From Vibrio albus (lineage in GTDB: Bacteria > Pseudomonadota > Gammaproteobacteria > Enterobacterales > Vibrionaceae), in the NCBI RefSeq assembly GCF_003144035.1, contig NZ_QFWT01000005.1, forward strand, positions 62,001 to 126,000: DNA of 64,000 nt, read 5' to 3'. Shown here in pieces: positions 63,491 to 64,000 of the stretch. The translations under genes and the position numbers were made by a program. Position 1 is the first letter of the stretch. Each line of letters starts with the position of its first letter. The notes beneath the pieces are model-generated. The model was given only the letters and a program-made list of their open reading frames with translations, made no database searches and had not been told where the DNA came from.

Positions 63491-63871
63491 TTAACGACGT
63501 TTTGATTCGCGTTTTCTTAATTCACTGTCGAATTCGTCAGGGTAAAGTACAATCCCTTCACCTTGCTGATCAGGAAATACGATGACGGAGAGTTCGTCTT
63601 CTTCTAACCCCGGTGTCCAGCGACTTTTCCATTTAGCAACAGAGATAGCCTCAGGTTTGAACCCTTCCCACTCTTCCGTCGCCCATTGCTCGGCGTGTGC
63701 CTGAGTTGGCCAGACAGGTACACAGTCTTCATCGTCAGCGGTCAGCAGAACGCTGCCGTGTTCATCAACCAGTAGCCAGATTTTGAGGTCATTGGCGACC
63801 GTGTTGAAAAACTGATTCATACGCTCGGTCGGATCTTTCGGGAGGCTAGCTAAAGGAGTCGTTGCAGTCAT
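63491..63871 (-). CDS. DUF2750 domain protein
   Basis: A 126-residue soluble protein. WLLVDEHGSVLLTADDEDCVPVWPTQAHAEQWA and the following WEGFKPEAISVAKWKSRWTPGLEEDELSVIVFPDQQGEG are the DUF2750 blocks. The role is unknown. AAGGTTCC precedes the ATG at 63871. Monocistronic; convergent with the preceding gene across a terminator. Confidence 0.85.
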   Translation of the reverse strand: MTATTPLASLPKDPTERMNQFFNTVANDLKIWLLVDEHGSVLLTADDEDCVPVWPTQAHAEQWATEEWEGFKPEAISVAKWKSRWTPGLEEDELSVIVFPDQQGEGIVLYPDEFDSELRKRESKRR

Positions 63872-63985
63872 TAGGAACCTTACTTTTGTTCGCTTGTGAA
63901 TTATGCACAGTATAACGGATATCAGCTGTCGGTACTATTTGGCTAGAGCGTCATCCAGAGATTTAGTCAGAATCGGGGAGAGAAC

Positions 63986-64000
63986 ATGAAAAAACTCTGT
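63986..64000 (+). CDS. Start of a further gene (partial)
   Basis: ATG at 63986 preceded by GGGGAGAG, reading MKKLC at the window edge. The Lys-rich start suggests an exported protein. Too short to say more. Confidence 0.45.

Overview
The window looks like a chromosomal segment of a Gammaproteobacterium, most likely a member of the Vibrionaceae. The assignment rests on the gene families seen (DUF5062, DUF3316 and DUF2750 small proteins, SO_0444-type Cu/Zn permease, RlhA, NlpI, YbiT, RimK with its aspartoacylase-like partner) and on base composition and ribosome binding sites of Vibrio type. No rRNA genes, intact tRNA genes, CRISPR array, complete insertion sequence or prophage were seen. 

Layout. 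1-12.4 kb: housekeeping and envelope genes (ybiT start, DUF445, P-type ATPase, OmpA-like lipoprotein, kinase-like protein, psiE, SDR, TPP riboswitch with thiD, rimK pair). 12.5-19.1 kb: signalling block with an unusual ATPase/acetyltransferase-like/winged-helix regulator, a PAS-GGDEF-EAL protein and a chemoreceptor gene broken by one in-frame stop; the last two lie in AT-rich DNA. 19.3-24.9 kb: C_GCAxxG protein, an orphan PTS EIIC, an MFS/NUDIX/LysE operon, MltR and two tiny membrane proteins. 25.1-27.4 kb: wreck of a D-allose locus (rpiB, alsA, alsC all damaged). 27.4-40.3 kb: azlCD, rlhA, a CynX-like MFS protein, a ZntR-like regulator with its Cu/Zn permease, a MocR/dehydrogenase divergent pair, a dCache chemoreceptor, and an NfeD/slipin pair.

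40.35-45.19 kb is a small accessory island. Both ends carry a degenerate copy of the 3' half of a tRNA-Trp gene. Inside are a DUF4062 (TIR-like) gene whose stop codon lies in an integron attC-like site, and a three-gene operon on the opposite strand: a 43-residue Gly/Pro/Asn-rich peptide ending in glycine, an E2-E1 fusion and a JAMM protease. This is a ubiquitin-like conjugation cassette of presumed anti-phage type and is the most interesting object in the window.

45.3-54.3 kb is a Fur-box-preceded iron uptake operon of the Campylobacter P19 / E. coli FetMP type: FTR1 permease, P19 protein, internal terminator, DUF2318-YHS membrane protein, two FtsX-like permeases, ATPase, TlpA-like lipoprotein. 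It is extended by a PCuAC-like protein and an NqrC-like flavolipoprotein, suggesting a periplasmic redox chain feeding ferrous iron to the permease. 54.4-64 kb: DUF3316 protein behind a perfect FNR box, an NlpI-like protein lacking a lipobox, remnants of macAB, azoR, a LysR/VOC pair, an orphan sugar-binding protein, an EF-G paralogue with an altered GTPase centre and small conserved proteins. Several recent-looking gene losses (MCP, als locus, macAB) suggest ongoing loss of accessory functions in this lineage.
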